Shown here: positions 1-8,005 of the stretch, one piece after another
Layout of the letters: each line of letters starts with the position of its first letter
Position numbering within the stretch: the first letter of the stretch is position 1
Assembly: GCA_017618475.1 (NCBI GenBank)
Contig: JAFZUF010000065.1
Coordinates: 1 to 15,755, forward strand
Direction of reading: 5' to 3'
DNA length: 15,755 nt
Source: Clostridia bacterium
GTDB taxonomy: Bacteria > Bacillota > Clostridia > Christensenellales > UBA1242
Notes under the pieces: generated by a model
Databases searched by the model: none
Told to the model about the DNA's origin: nothing
Seen by the model: only the letters and a program-made list of their open reading frames with translations
Made by a program: the position numbers and the translations under genes

Positions 1-545
1 ATTTTAACAACTGGAAAGGTATCATGGGCGACATTTCGCGCAATACCGGTTACTTGCCTATTCCGGCAAATTTGAATTTGAAAGTGATGCGTAAGTTCAA
101 CCACGCGATGGAATATTTCTTGCGCAAAAAATGGCCGATTTTAATTTATCCGGAACAAGCCATGTGGCGTGAATACAAAAAGCCTCGTCCGTTGAAGATT
201 GGCGCATTCCATTATGCTGCCAAGTATCGTCGTCCTATTGTGCCGATGTTTATCACGATTGAGGATAAGGCTGAACGCTATGATAGTGAAGGACGTGTTA
301 ATTTTGGTAATTATACTATTCATATTTTACCACCAATATACCCGCGCCGTGATTTAGATGAAAAGGCTAATGCCGAATATATGTTGAAAAAGAATTTTGA
401 ATTATGGCGTAAATGTTATGAAACGACTTATGGTATTCCATTACAGTATGATACCGAAGTAACCGATAACATTGATCCAATGATTAAGGATTATGTTAAG
501 CACCCAATCATTGCGGATAATACAACCGCAGAAAACAAAAAATAA
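1..545 (+). CDS. PlsC-like lysophospholipid acyltransferase, 5' end missing
   Basis: This is the C-terminal part of an acyltransferase of the 1-acyl-glycerol-3-phosphate acyltransferase (PlsC) family, which acylates lysophosphatidate during phospholipid synthesis at the membrane. The frame is open to the left edge (FNNWKGIMGDISRNTG before the first ATG at 24), so that ATG is internal and the real start is outside the window. The visible part contains YPEQAMWREYKKPRPLKIGA, the equivalent of the family's PEGTRS block followed by a conserved K-x-GA segment, and then the IVPMFIT strand. The N-terminal HX4D catalytic motif would lie upstream and cannot be seen. The next gene, uppS, is 92 bp downstream on the same strand, so the context is envelope lipid synthesis. 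The family call is fairly sure; the exact acyl acceptor is not. Confidence 0.8.
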   Translation, partial: FNNWKGIMGDISRNTGYLPIPANLNLKVMRKFNHAMEYFLRKKWPILIYPEQAMWREYKKPRPLKIGAFHYAAKYRRPIVPMFITIEDKAERYDSEGRVNFGNYTIHILPPIYPRRDLDEKANAEYMLKKNFELWRKCYETTYGIPLQYDTEVTDNIDPMIKDYVKHPIIADNTTAENKK

Positions 546-561
546 CGGGGTCGCAAAACTG

Positions 562-606
562 ATTTTCATACAATGTGGTTATTACTTGTCATGAAAATAG
601 TTTTTA
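562..606 (+). terminator. possible weak terminator between plsC-like gene and uppS
   Basis: An 8-bp inverted repeat (ATTTTCAT at 562-569, ATGAAAAT at 591-598) with a 21-nt loop is followed by AGTTTTT. The stem is AT-only and the loop long, so this is a weak candidate. The remainder of the 92-bp gap shows only the uppS ribosome binding site. Confidence 0.25.
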
Positions 607-637
607 TGTTATTTATATTAAATAGGAGATTGACAGC

Positions 638-1360
638 ATGACGACTGATTTGCAAAAGTTACCACAGCATATTGGCTTTATTATCGACGGCAATGGCCGT
701 TGGGCTAAGGAGCGCGGTTGGCCACGTAATAAAGGTCACCAATATGGCATTAAAAATTTAGATGTCGTCATTAAAGAGTGCTTTTATCATTATGGTATTC
801 CGATTGTCAGTATTTATGCTTTTTCAACCGAAAATTGGAATCGACCCAAAACTGAACTTGATTTTTTGTTTAAGTATTTTACCAACTATTTGAAAGCTAA
901 CGACTTTGTGAAAAAATATCCACATGTGCGTTTAAATATCATGGGTGACTATACCAAGTTTCCGCCCGCATTGGTGAAGAATGCCGAACGCGTGAGTGAA
1001 GCCACCAAAAATGAAACACAATTTATTTTGAACTTGGGCATTAATTATAGTGGGCAAGACGAATTAGTGCGTGCAGTAAATAACATCATTACTGATAAGT
1101 TGGAACCTAATGTTGATCGTGCGACTATCGAAAAATATTTGTATACCCATGACCAACCATTATTGGATTTTGTGGTACGTACCAGCGGTGAACAACGTTT
1201 AAGTAATTTTATGTTGTGGCAAGTGTCTTATGCGGAATTATATTTCCCCAAGGTTCATTGGCCGGCGTTTGGTAAAGAAGACTTGCATGTCGCGTTGTTA
1301 GAATACCAAAGTCGTGACCGTCGTTTTGGTGCAATTACCGAAGAAAAAACGGAAAAATAA
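638..1360 (+). CDS. uppS: isoprenyl transferase (undecaprenyl diphosphate synthase)
   Basis: This cis-prenyltransferase condenses farnesyl diphosphate with isopentenyl diphosphates to give undecaprenyl diphosphate, the lipid carrier for peptidoglycan and teichoic acid precursors, at the inner face of the membrane. The 240-residue length is normal. The family signature IIDGNGRWAKERG lies at residues 15-27, with the catalytic Asp at residue 17. It is followed by YAFSTENWNRP near residue 80 and, near the C-terminus, RTSGEQRLSNFMLWQ, YAELYF and the SRDRRFG block that binds diphosphate. The start at 638 is set by AGGAGAT at 624-630. In many bacteria cdsA follows uppS; here a COG2426 membrane protein follows 11 bp downstream instead. 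Confidence 0.96.
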   Translation: MTTDLQKLPQHIGFIIDGNGRWAKERGWPRNKGHQYGIKNLDVVIKECFYHYGIPIVSIYAFSTENWNRPKTELDFLFKYFTNYLKANDFVKKYPHVRLNIMGDYTKFPPALVKNAERVSEATKNETQFILNLGINYSGQDELVRAVNNIITDKLEPNVDRATIEKYLYTHDQPLLDFVVRTSGEQRLSNFMLWQVSYAELYFPKVHWPAFGKEDLHVALLEYQSRDRRFGAITEEKTEK

Positions 1361-1371
1361 GGGGAACGATT

Positions 1372-2046
1372 TTGGGTGAGTTGTTAATAAAAATTTTTGG
1401 TGACCATTCAATTTTGGCAACAGTTTTAACCGCCATGTTGCCTTTGATTGAATTAAAAGGTGCAATTCCATTGGGTGTCAGTTCAATGTGGGGTGCAGCG
1501 GCGCTTACTACGTGGCAAGCTTTTTGGTGGGCGCTACTTGGCAGTTCTATGGTGGTGCCGTTGGTGGCATTATTGTTTCGCCCAATTTACAACTGGGTTA
1601 AGGATAAAAAGTTTTTTAAGACCATTGTTGATTTTTTAGTTGGTGACGTTGCTAAACGCTCGGATAAATTAAAAGCCGAAAACCAAACCCAAAGCGTGCG
1701 TCGGATTTTTTGGTTGAAGATTGCGGCAGTGTTTTTGTTTGTTGCTTTCCCGGTGCCTGGTACAGGTGTTTGGACGGGAACTTGTTTTGCAATTTTACTT
1801 GGTTTGAATTTTTGGATAATCTGTATGACTGTGATTCTGGGTAATACTTTGTGTGGTGTAATTGTTGCATTTGTTTGCCAAGTATTTCCGCAAATTACCG
1901 ATATTTTATTAATTATATTTTTAATTTTGATTTTATTGGCAATCATTGCCAAAGTGGTTTTACACGTGTTAAAAAAACGTCGTGCGGTAACAACAAACAC
2001 GCCAACCATAACAGAAAATACTGCAACCGAAAATTCTGTGGAATAA
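1372..2046 (+). CDS. COG2426 small multidrug export-like membrane protein
   Basis: This is a polytopic membrane protein of the putative small multi-drug export family (COG2426/PF06695), whose true substrate is not well established. It has 224 residues with hydrophobic segments around 13-36, 48-70, 113-128, 135-160 and 160-200. Conserved motifs are ELKGAIPLG at 27-35 and PVPGTGVWTG at 127-136, typical of the family. The C-terminal tail after about 200 is basic and then Thr/Asn/Glu-rich. The start codon is TTG, chosen because AAGGGGAA at 1359-1366 sits 5-7 nt upstream and no ATG fits. The SD overlaps the uppS stop, so translation is probably coupled to uppS. Confidence 0.85.
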   Translation: MGELLIKIFGDHSILATVLTAMLPLIELKGAIPLGVSSMWGAAALTTWQAFWWALLGSSMVVPLVALLFRPIYNWVKDKKFFKTIVDFLVGDVAKRSDKLKAENQTQSVRRIFWLKIAAVFLFVAFPVPGTGVWTGTCFAILLGLNFWIICMTVILGNTLCGVIVAFVCQVFPQITDILLIIFLILILLAIIAKVVLHVLKKRRAVTTNTPTITENTATENSVE

Positions 2047-2048
2047 AG

Positions 2049-2077
2049 TTGCCAGTTTGCACAAGGCTCGGTAAAAT
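2049..2077 (+). promoter_or_regulatory. galE promoter, leaderless type
   Basis: TTGCCA (2049-2054), a 17-nt spacer and TAAAAT (2072-2077) resemble a housekeeping sigma promoter. The galE ATG is only 6 nt after the -10, so transcription should start at or next to the A of the ATG. No SD is present. The -35 begins 3 nt after the stop codon of the upstream gene. Confidence 0.65.
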
Positions 2078-2083
2078 AAAAAT

Positions 2084-3127
2084 ATGGAAAACTTGCAAGC
2101 AAAAGCAAATAAAGGTACTGTCTTGGTTACCGGCGGGGCGGGATATATTGGCAGCCACACTTGCGTGGCATTATTAAAACAAGGTTATGACATTGTAGTA
2201 GTGGATAACTTTGTCAACAGTTCACCGGTTAGTTTGGAACGTGTGACTAAAATTACGGATAAAACTTTTCCGTGGTATCGAGTAGATTTACGCAATCGTG
2301 AACAATTATCCGAAATTTTTGCCAAGCACCATATTGATTGGGTAATTCATTTTGCGGCATTGAAAGCAGTAGGCGAAAGTGTAGCACAACCGTTACGTTA
2401 TTATGAAAACAACCTGAACGCAACGTTATCGTTGTTGGCCGTAATGGACGCACACGATTGTCACAAAATTGTCTTTTCGTCCAGTGCAACAGTTTACGGT
2501 AATCCGGAACGTTTGCCACTGACTGAAGATTGCAGATTACACACTACCAATCCGTACGGTACAACTAAGTTAATGATTGAAGATATTTTGCGTGATTTGT
2601 GTGCGGCGGACAAACAATGGACGGCGGTGATTTTGCGTTACTTTAATCCGGTAGGTGCACACCCGTCGGGCTTGATTGGTGAAAACCCCCAAGGTATTCC
2701 TAACAACTTAACACCGTACATTGCCCAAGTGTTGACGGGCAAGTTACCATTCTTACAAGTTTTTGGTGACGATTATGATACATCGGACGGTACTGGGGTA
2801 CGCGATTACATCCACGTTTGTGACTTGGCGGACGGACATTTACAAGCGATTGCTAAAATTAAAACTGCGGGTGCGCATGTTTATAATTTGGGTACGGGTC
2901 ATGGCTACAGTGTTTTGGAGGTATTACATGCCTTTGAACGGGCGGCAGGCCGTGAAATTCCTTATCAAATTAAACCGCGTCGGGCAGGCGATGTTGCGGC
3001 ATGTTACGCCGACCCATCACGTGCAGAACATGATTTAGGTTGGCACGCACAATACAGTTTAGATGATATGGCGCGCGATTTATGGCGTTTTTACACCCAA
3101 AACCCACATGGTTACGAGGAAAAATAA
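2084..3127 (+). CDS. galE: UDP-glucose 4-epimerase
   Basis: This cytoplasmic extended short-chain dehydrogenase interconverts UDP-glucose and UDP-galactose using bound NAD, supplying galactose for glycopolymers or taking it into central metabolism. The 347-residue length is usual. The Rossmann motif GGAGYIG lies at residues 17-23, and the FSSSATVYG block at 131-139 contains the expected catalytic Ser134. The Y-x3-K pair is Tyr158/Lys162 (YGTTK). ILRYFNPVGAHPSG and the C-terminal GTGHGYSVLEV and RRAGDVAACYAD blocks are typical of GalE. The start at 2084 follows a -10 by 6 nt without an SD. Its neighbours are envelope genes, so a role in sugar supply for surface polymers is inferred. Confidence 0.95.
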   Translation: MENLQAKANKGTVLVTGGAGYIGSHTCVALLKQGYDIVVVDNFVNSSPVSLERVTKITDKTFPWYRVDLRNREQLSEIFAKHHIDWVIHFAALKAVGESVAQPLRYYENNLNATLSLLAVMDAHDCHKIVFSSSATVYGNPERLPLTEDCRLHTTNPYGTTKLMIEDILRDLCAADKQWTAVILRYFNPVGAHPSGLIGENPQGIPNNLTPYIAQVLTGKLPFLQVFGDDYDTSDGTGVRDYIHVCDLADGHLQAIAKIKTAGAHVYNLGTGHGYSVLEVLHAFERAAGREIPYQIKPRRAGDVAACYADPSRAEHDLGWHAQYSLDDMARDLWRFYTQNPHGYEEK

Positions 3128-3136
3128 CCCACTGCG

Positions 3137-3153
3137 TTGACAAAATTTGTCAA
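3137..3153. promoter_or_regulatory. palindromic putative operator over the -35 box
   Basis: TTGACAAA-A-TTTGTCAA is a perfect 8-bp inverted repeat around one central base. Its left arm contains the -35 hexamer of the LTA-synthase-like gene. A dimeric repressor bound here would block polymerase. The cognate regulator is unknown, and chance symmetry in AT-rich DNA remains possible. Confidence 0.45.
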
Positions 3154-3166
3154 AAACGACTATAAT
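3137..3166 (+). promoter_or_regulatory. LTA-synthase-like gene promoter, leaderless type
   Basis: Consensus TTGACA (3137-3142), an 18-nt spacer and consensus TATAAT (3161-3166). The ATG at 3174 is 7 nt beyond the -10, so the transcript is expected to begin at or within about a base of the start codon. A longer open frame beginning with TTG at 3147 would lie inside this promoter and is rejected as the start. Confidence 0.8.
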
Positions 3167-3173
3167 TTATTTG

Positions 3174-5279
3174 ATGAAAATCAAATTGCGTGATGATGCA
3201 AATGTGTCTTATTTTCGACGTGTTAGTTATCTTTATATACCAGCACTTTTTGTGATAGTTTCGGTTTTATTGGAAGTCATGATGTTCGCGGTGATGAAAA
3301 TGCCATTTCCGCGTGTTTATATTTTCAGTTTAACATTATTAATACTTGTTGCTGCGGTAATTGCGGTGTTTCGTCGAAAATGGGTACAAACAGTGTTTTG
3401 CTCATTATTATTGGGTTGGCATTTGACGACCACAATTTCTAACATTGTTGCCTATGATTCCTGTATGGAAATTTTTTCGTTGGAAACTTTGAAATCTTTT
3501 GGCATGGCATTTGGTAATACTGGTGCGGTGGAATTAAACATGACTTTCTTAATTCCCACAATTGCGATTTTAGTTTTTTATGTGGTGGGTATCGTCTTAA
3601 TTATGTGGTTCTGTCGTTTGCCGAAAGTAAAGCGACATAATCGTTGGCAACCATTAGTTTGTGCTATTTTGGCATTTGTTAGTTTTTGTAGTTATACTAT
3701 CGCCTATGCGGGACAACCTGATTATCAAACGGGTGCAGATTCCTATGTTACGAATTTAAGTAACCAAAAGTTTCTTTATGATACATTTTCGAACCGCGTA
3801 TCCAGTTTACGTACATTCGGTAGTTACAGTTATTATTTAGATAATTTTTTGAAATTAGTGGGAGGTAAGACCACCGTGCCGGACGTGATGGATGTCAAGG
3901 TGGAAGAAGAATTTCAAGCGAACGAATTTGCGTTAAGCGACGATGAAGTTTTGGGCGAAGGTTACAACTTAATTATGGTGTTAATGGAAACCTTTGAACG
4001 TACCGCGATTAACCCCATTACAATGCCAAATCTTTATAATTTCATGAAAGAAAGTTGTTACGAAGTTGACGGTTACTACAGTATTGAACGCACTTGTTTT
4101 ACTGACCACATTGGACAAACTGGCATGCACGAAGTTGGTAAAGAATTATGGAACAACTATGGTGACGTAACGGTCCCACATTCGTTAGCCAACATTTTTG
4201 ACCGCAGCGGTTATATTACTTCGGCATTCCACGATTACGCAGGTACCAGTTATAATCGCGAAAAAATTTTTACCGAACAATTGGGTTTTAAAACGTTTAA
4301 TGATTTTTATAGTTATGACAACCAACGTCAAAAGGCACACTGTGGTTTAAATTCGGATGAAGTTATGTTTAAGCAAAACTTGGAAAAGATTGCACCTGCC
4401 GACCAAAATTTCTACAGCTACATTATCAGTGTTTCCACCCACGCGTTAAGTGCGAAACATTTTAACGTGGGTGATTATTATCCGGAATTGTTTGCTTATT
4501 TGGATGCTAATTGGGAAGCATTAACCGAACTTTATCCAGTACTGTTATCAGAAGACCAACACGCTGTTTTAACCGCGAAAAACTATTTAGCCGGTACGTA
4601 TAATTTTGATTTAGGTTTTGGTGCGCTTTTGAACCGCTTGCAAACAACACGTGGTAAGGATGGTAAGTTATTGATTGAAACTACCGCATTAGTGATGTTT
4701 GGTGACCATTATTATTACGTGAACCCGTCAGCGTTGGCGCCCGAAAATGACAACCCGCGCAATTTGGTGGGTAACCGTTCGCCGTTAATTGTTTATAATC
4801 CGCGCGCGAGAATTGAAGGTTCAACTATGACGCAAGGCGACAACGCGGTCGCGAATATCGGCAAAGAAATTCCTGCTCGTACGCAAACTGGTAAGACCAT
4901 TTATCGTTTCTCTTCAACTATGGATCTTTATCCCACAGTCTGCAGTTTATTTGGTGTAGTTACTGACCAACAACTAACATACGGACACAGTATTTTCGAT
5001 ACTAACCCGTCCTTGGGTGTGTCCTACTTATCGGGGTATACTTGGGGTGCTTTGGGTTACACTGTTAACCCGACAACCGGCGCAACGGATTGGCAAATTT
5101 GGAAAACTTTGGATTTTGTGAATTTTAATGGTGTTACACCTACCCAAGAACAAATTGCCCAAGTGACGCCATTGGTTAATCGCACGTATGCATCAATTTT
5201 TGTGGATACAGCCTTGTATGACAGTGATGGTTTCAAAAACTTGGCAAAGTCCAAAGCTTATCATTTGCGCGCGGCGTAA
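3174..5279 (+). CDS. LTA synthase-like membrane sulfatase/phosphotransferase
   Basis: This belongs to the alkaline-phosphatase-like sulfatase superfamily that includes lipoteichoic acid synthase and related glycerophosphotransferases, which act on the outer face of the membrane. With the ATG at 3174 it has 701 residues. About five membrane segments fall in residues 20-42, 47-66, 71-92, 124-147 and 160-180, followed by an extracellular catalytic domain. Expected metal and catalytic positions are visible: LMETF (Glu272), GQTGMHE (Thr316 as probable nucleophile, Glu320), STHA (His423) and FGDHYYY (Asp511/His512). TMDLYPTVCSLFG near the C-terminus is also typical. The catalytic Thr neighbourhood differs from Bacillus/Staphylococcus LtaS, so the polymer and substrate are uncertain. 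It ends 1 bp from the convergent asnB stop. Confidence 0.85.
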   Translation: MKIKLRDDANVSYFRRVSYLYIPALFVIVSVLLEVMMFAVMKMPFPRVYIFSLTLLILVAAVIAVFRRKWVQTVFCSLLLGWHLTTTISNIVAYDSCMEIFSLETLKSFGMAFGNTGAVELNMTFLIPTIAILVFYVVGIVLIMWFCRLPKVKRHNRWQPLVCAILAFVSFCSYTIAYAGQPDYQTGADSYVTNLSNQKFLYDTFSNRVSSLRTFGSYSYYLDNFLKLVGGKTTVPDVMDVKVEEEFQANEFALSDDEVLGEGYNLIMVLMETFERTAINPITMPNLYNFMKESCYEVDGYYSIERTCFTDHIGQTGMHEVGKELWNNYGDVTVPHSLANIFDRSGYITSAFHDYAGTSYNREKIFTEQLGFKTFNDFYSYDNQRQKAHCGLNSDEVMFKQNLEKIAPADQNFYSYIISVSTHALSAKHFNVGDYYPELFAYLDANWEALTELYPVLLSEDQHAVLTAKNYLAGTYNFDLGFGALLNRLQTTRGKDGKLLIETTALVMFGDHYYYVNPSALAPENDNPRNLVGNRSPLIVYNPRARIEGSTMTQGDNAVANIGKEIPARTQTGKTIYRFSSTMDLYPTVCSLFGVVTDQQLTYGHSIFDTNPSLGVSYLSGYTWGALGYTVNPTTGATDWQIWKTLDFVNFNGVTPTQEQIAQVTPLVNRTYASIFVDTALYDSDGFKNLAKSKAYHLRAA

Positions 5280-5280
5280 C

Positions 5281-7119
5281 TTAACGTGGTAAATCCAAAA
5301 TAATTTGGTAATCGACCAACCACAACGCGATTTGGTAAATGAATGCCAAATATTGTGGGCGTTGCATTAATTGACCAAACCACGGGCGGGTTTTTTGTGG
5401 GTCGGTTTGGTTCAACACACTGGCGATATAATCACGTTCCACGATTTGCCAAACTGGGTGGCATTCATCGTCAAGTAAGGTGCGCACGCGTTGTTCGATT
5501 AAAGTCGTATAGACCGGGTCGATAGTTTTGGGGTAAGGTGATTTTTTGCGGTCGACAATCGCGGGTGGCAAGATGTCGGTTACCGCCGCGCGCAAGATTC
5601 CTTTTTCGTGTCCGCCGTAGTTTTTCATCACCCACGGAATGTTATAAACGTATTGCACTAAGTCCAGGTCGGTAAACGGTACGCGGACTTCCAAGCCGCA
5701 CGCCATCGCCATGCGGTCGGCACGTTCCAATAAATTTAAGCCGAACCAACGCATTGTTAAATAACTGTAAATTTTCATTTGTCGGTCGGCGGGATTATCA
5801 TCAGGTGACAATGGCACGTTGGCAACTTCGGCGGCGTAAGTTCGGTTCACAAATTCGGTTAAATTTAATTGCTGGCGTAAGTGTTTGGCAACCGTATTTT
5901 CACGGATAGTTAAATCAAGCGCCCAGGGGAAAGTGGTGGCGTTATTGGTATCGCTGCGATAAAACCATGGGTAGCCACAAAAGATTTCGTCAGCAAATTC
6001 ACCACTTAAGCAAACTTTCACGTCCTGTTTAATCGCCTGACAAAACAGCAACAGTGAACTGTCAATATCCGCCATGGCGGGGTAATCGCGCGCATGCAGG
6101 GCTTCCCGTAAATTGTTACACAGGTCGGCAGAATTGATGACGTGGTAGCGGTGGTGCGCGTGGTATTGTTTTGCTACCAAGTCAATGTAGTAATTATCAC
6201 GGCTGGGCGAAAAGTCCGTCGGCGTGAAGTTGTCCGCGTTGCCCACGTAATCGACCGAAAAGGTTTCTAAGGCTTTGCCGGTCTGTGCCGCCAACGCGGT
6301 GACCGCGCTGGAATCCAAGCCACCACTGAGCATCATGCCCACGGCGACATCGCTGGTTAGTTGTTTGGTAACAATTTTTTCAAGCATAGTTTTAATCGTT
6401 TTAATCGTGGTATCCGCGTCGTGTGGGTGGGGGTAACTTTTTAATTGGAAATAATTTTTGGTACGAAGTTTACCATCTTGCCACCAAGCGTAAGCGCCCG
6501 GCTTGATTTCTTGAATGTCGGTGTAAACCGTCTTCCCGGGTGTGCGCGCGGGAGCAATGCCAAACAATTCGCGCAGTCCGTCAAGGTTAACGCGAGGGCG
6601 AATGGTGGGGTGACAAAACAAGGCTTTAATTTCACTGCTGAACGCTAAGGCGCCGTGTTGAAAACTGTAAAACAATGGTTTCACGCCCAACGGGTCGCGT
6701 GCCAAAAACAAACGGTTGGCGTGGCTTTCGTAAATCGCGAAGGCAAAAATGCCGTTAAAATCGTGTAAGGCTTTGGCACCGTACAGTGCAAACATTTTCA
6801 ACACAATTTCGGTGTCGCAGGTGGTACGCAACCGAATTTTGTGGCGTTGCAATTTTTCGCGCAAAGCGTCGGCGTTATACAGTTCACCGTTGTAAACGAT
6901 GGTGTAGGTCTTACCTTGGTAAGTGTAGCGCATGGGCTGATGACCATTCGCCGGGTCGATAATGCTTAAACGTTGGTGACCCAATGCGACTTTGTGCAGC
7001 AACCAAGTTCCGCTGTCGTCGTTACCACGCGGGACAAGGGTTTGGTTCATGACGTTTATGATGGTTTGAGTTTGTGATTTCGTATAATTAAAATTGATGA
7101 ATCCGTTGATTCCGCACAT
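5281..7119 (-). CDS. asnB: asparagine synthase (glutamine-hydrolysing)
   Basis: This cytoplasmic enzyme makes asparagine from aspartate, ATP and glutamine. The 612-residue protein has an N-terminal class II glutamine amidotransferase domain (about 1-190) starting MCGINGF, so Cys2 becomes the N-terminal nucleophile after Met removal. Arg50, YNGELYN (76-82) and CDTE (101-104) are the expected glutamine-site elements. The synthetase domain has the ATP-pyrophosphatase loop SGGLDSS at 265-271, then LSGEFADEIFCGYPWF and the GLEVRVPFTD block. The usual RGPDD motif reads RGNDDSG here. Because Cys2 must follow Met, the start at 7119 is certain, yet no SD precedes it and TAAAAT lies 5 nt upstream. AsnB-like proteins sometimes amidate cell-wall substrates, so that role cannot be excluded. 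Confidence 0.93.
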   Translation of the reverse strand: MCGINGFINFNYTKSQTQTIINVMNQTLVPRGNDDSGTWLLHKVALGHQRLSIIDPANGHQPMRYTYQGKTYTIVYNGELYNADALREKLQRHKIRLRTTCDTEIVLKMFALYGAKALHDFNGIFAFAIYESHANRLFLARDPLGVKPLFYSFQHGALAFSSEIKALFCHPTIRPRVNLDGLRELFGIAPARTPGKTVYTDIQEIKPGAYAWWQDGKLRTKNYFQLKSYPHPHDADTTIKTIKTMLEKIVTKQLTSDVAVGMMLSGGLDSSAVTALAAQTGKALETFSVDYVGNADNFTPTDFSPSRDNYYIDLVAKQYHAHHRYHVINSADLCNNLREALHARDYPAMADIDSSLLLFCQAIKQDVKVCLSGEFADEIFCGYPWFYRSDTNNATTFPWALDLTIRENTVAKHLRQQLNLTEFVNRTYAAEVANVPLSPDDNPADRQMKIYSYLTMRWFGLNLLERADRMAMACGLEVRVPFTDLDLVQYVYNIPWVMKNYGGHEKGILRAAVTDILPPAIVDRKKSPYPKTIDPVYTTLIEQRVRTLLDDECHPVWQIVERDYIASVLNQTDPQKTRPWFGQLMQRPQYLAFIYQIALWLVDYQIILDLPR

Positions 7120-7124
7120 ACGCC

Positions 7125-7154
7125 ATTTTATGAATCAGCAACTGTTTTTGTTAG
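7125..7154 (-). promoter_or_regulatory. asnB promoter, probable leaderless type
   Basis: On the minus strand a TAAAAT -10 (7130-7125) lies 5 nt before the asnB ATG. CTAACA 18 nt further upstream (7154-7149) matches TTGACA at 4 of 6 positions. There is no SD between the -10 and the certain start codon. The site lies back to back with the divergent PHP promoter. Confidence 0.5.
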
Positions 7155-7157
7155 TGA

Positions 7158-7186
7158 TTGACCATGCGGGGTGGTTTTGCTATAAT
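7158..7186 (+). promoter_or_regulatory. PHP-whiA-like operon promoter, near-leaderless
   Basis: TTGACC (7158-7163), a 17-nt spacer and TATAAT (7181-7186). The ATG at 7196 is 9 nt past the -10, leaving a leader of only about 0-3 nt and no room for an SD. The 76-bp gap to divergent asnB holds both promoters. Confidence 0.75.
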
Positions 7187-7195
7187 TTAGGCATC

Positions 7196-8005
7196 ATGAA
7201 AGTTTATGGCGATTATCACACGCACACTTTAGACAGTGACGGACAAAACACGATTGACGAAAACATTGCTGCGGCGAAACAACGTGGTTTATCCGAAATT
7301 GGGATTACTGACCATGCTCATTATCGCGTCCGTAACAAAAAGAAACGTTTAGAAAACACCTTATTAGCAAAAGCGCAAGTGCTACGTTCGGGTAAAACTC
7401 ATGGCATTAAAGCTTTTTATGGCACTGAGTGTAATGTGGTTGGTTTGGACGGTGATATTGATATTGCAAGTGATGAACGTAAATTATATGATTATTTAAT
7501 CTGTGGCATTCACATGTCGGTACAACCCAAAAAGTTTTGGCAATTTTTTACTTATTATATTCCTAACATGTTTTGGTTTGTGATGCGTCGTTTTGGCATT
7601 AATTGGACGCCCAAAAGTTTGGTACGCAAAAACACGCGCGCGGTGGTTAATGTCATCGAAAAAAATAACATTGATATTTTATCACACCCCAGCCGTTATT
7701 TCCGCGTGGACGTGATTGAAGTAGCCAAGGCGTGTATTGCCCGCGGTACGGCGATGGAACTTAATAATAAAAAAATCAGCTTCCGTCCGGTGGATTTTGA
7801 ACGCATGGCGGCGATGGGGGTAAAATTTGTGATTGGCAGTGATGCTCATAAAGCCGAAAACGTCGGACGCATGGATCGTGTCGGTGATTTCTTAAAGTTG
7901 TGTGATTACGACCCCAGTTGCATTTTAAATCTCGACCAGCCGTTCAAACGACCCAAGGCGCGTTTGCTCGACCAAATTGTCAAGGCGGAAAATGACAAGT
8001 CCTAA
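7196..8005 (+). CDS. PHP-domain phosphoesterase (histidinol-phosphatase-like)
   Basis: This is a PHP-family metal-dependent phosphoesterase of the YcdX/HisK type; its substrate is not evident. From the ATG at 7196 it has 269 residues and begins MKVYGDYHTHT. Metal-binding motifs appear in the expected order: HTH at residues 8-10, TDHAH (Asp39/His40), GTECN (Glu78), CGIHM (His106), SHPSRY (His164) and GSDAHK (Asp216/His218). Longer frames starting upstream would run through the promoter. The 3' end overlaps the WhiA-like gene by 14 nt, indicating co-translation. From memory, a PHP protein is found near rapZ, yvcK and whiA in some Clostridia; here those genes are absent between PHP and the WhiA-like domain. 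Confidence 0.85.
   Translation: MKVYGDYHTHTLDSDGQNTIDENIAAAKQRGLSEIGITDHAHYRVRNKKKRLENTLLAKAQVLRSGKTHGIKAFYGTECNVVGLDGDIDIASDERKLYDYLICGIHMSVQPKKFWQFFTYYIPNMFWFVMRRFGINWTPKSLVRKNTRAVVNVIEKNNIDILSHPSRYFRVDVIEVAKACIARGTAMELNNKKISFRPVDFERMAAMGVKFVIGSDAHKAENVGRMDRVGDFLKLCDYDPSCILNLDQPFKRPKARLLDQIVKAENDKS

Noticed and set aside
1587..2108. 173-codon open frame antisense to the COG2426 gene
   Set aside because: It mirrors the membrane protein coding frame, has no SD or promoter and no recognisable domain.
3147..3173. TTG start giving a 710-residue LTA-synthase-like protein
   Set aside because: These codons lie inside the -35/-10 promoter, so they would not be in the mRNA; the ATG at 3174 is used instead.
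3818..3835. An 18-nt string shared by the LTA-synthase-like gene and the DUF262 gene (15426-15443)
   Set aside because: Both copies encode Gly-Ser-Tyr-Ser-Tyr in frame with common codons; there is no flanking similarity, so chance is the simplest explanation.
5295..5315. Short inverted repeat CCAAA-ATAA-TTTGG near the asnB stop
   Set aside because: It is a 5-bp stem within the coding end of asnB with no following T-run in either direction, so it is not a credible terminator.
7094..7195. N-terminal extension of the PHP protein to 303 residues
   Set aside because: It runs through the promoters between asnB and PHP and overlaps the asnB start; the family N-terminus begins at MKVYGDYHTHT.
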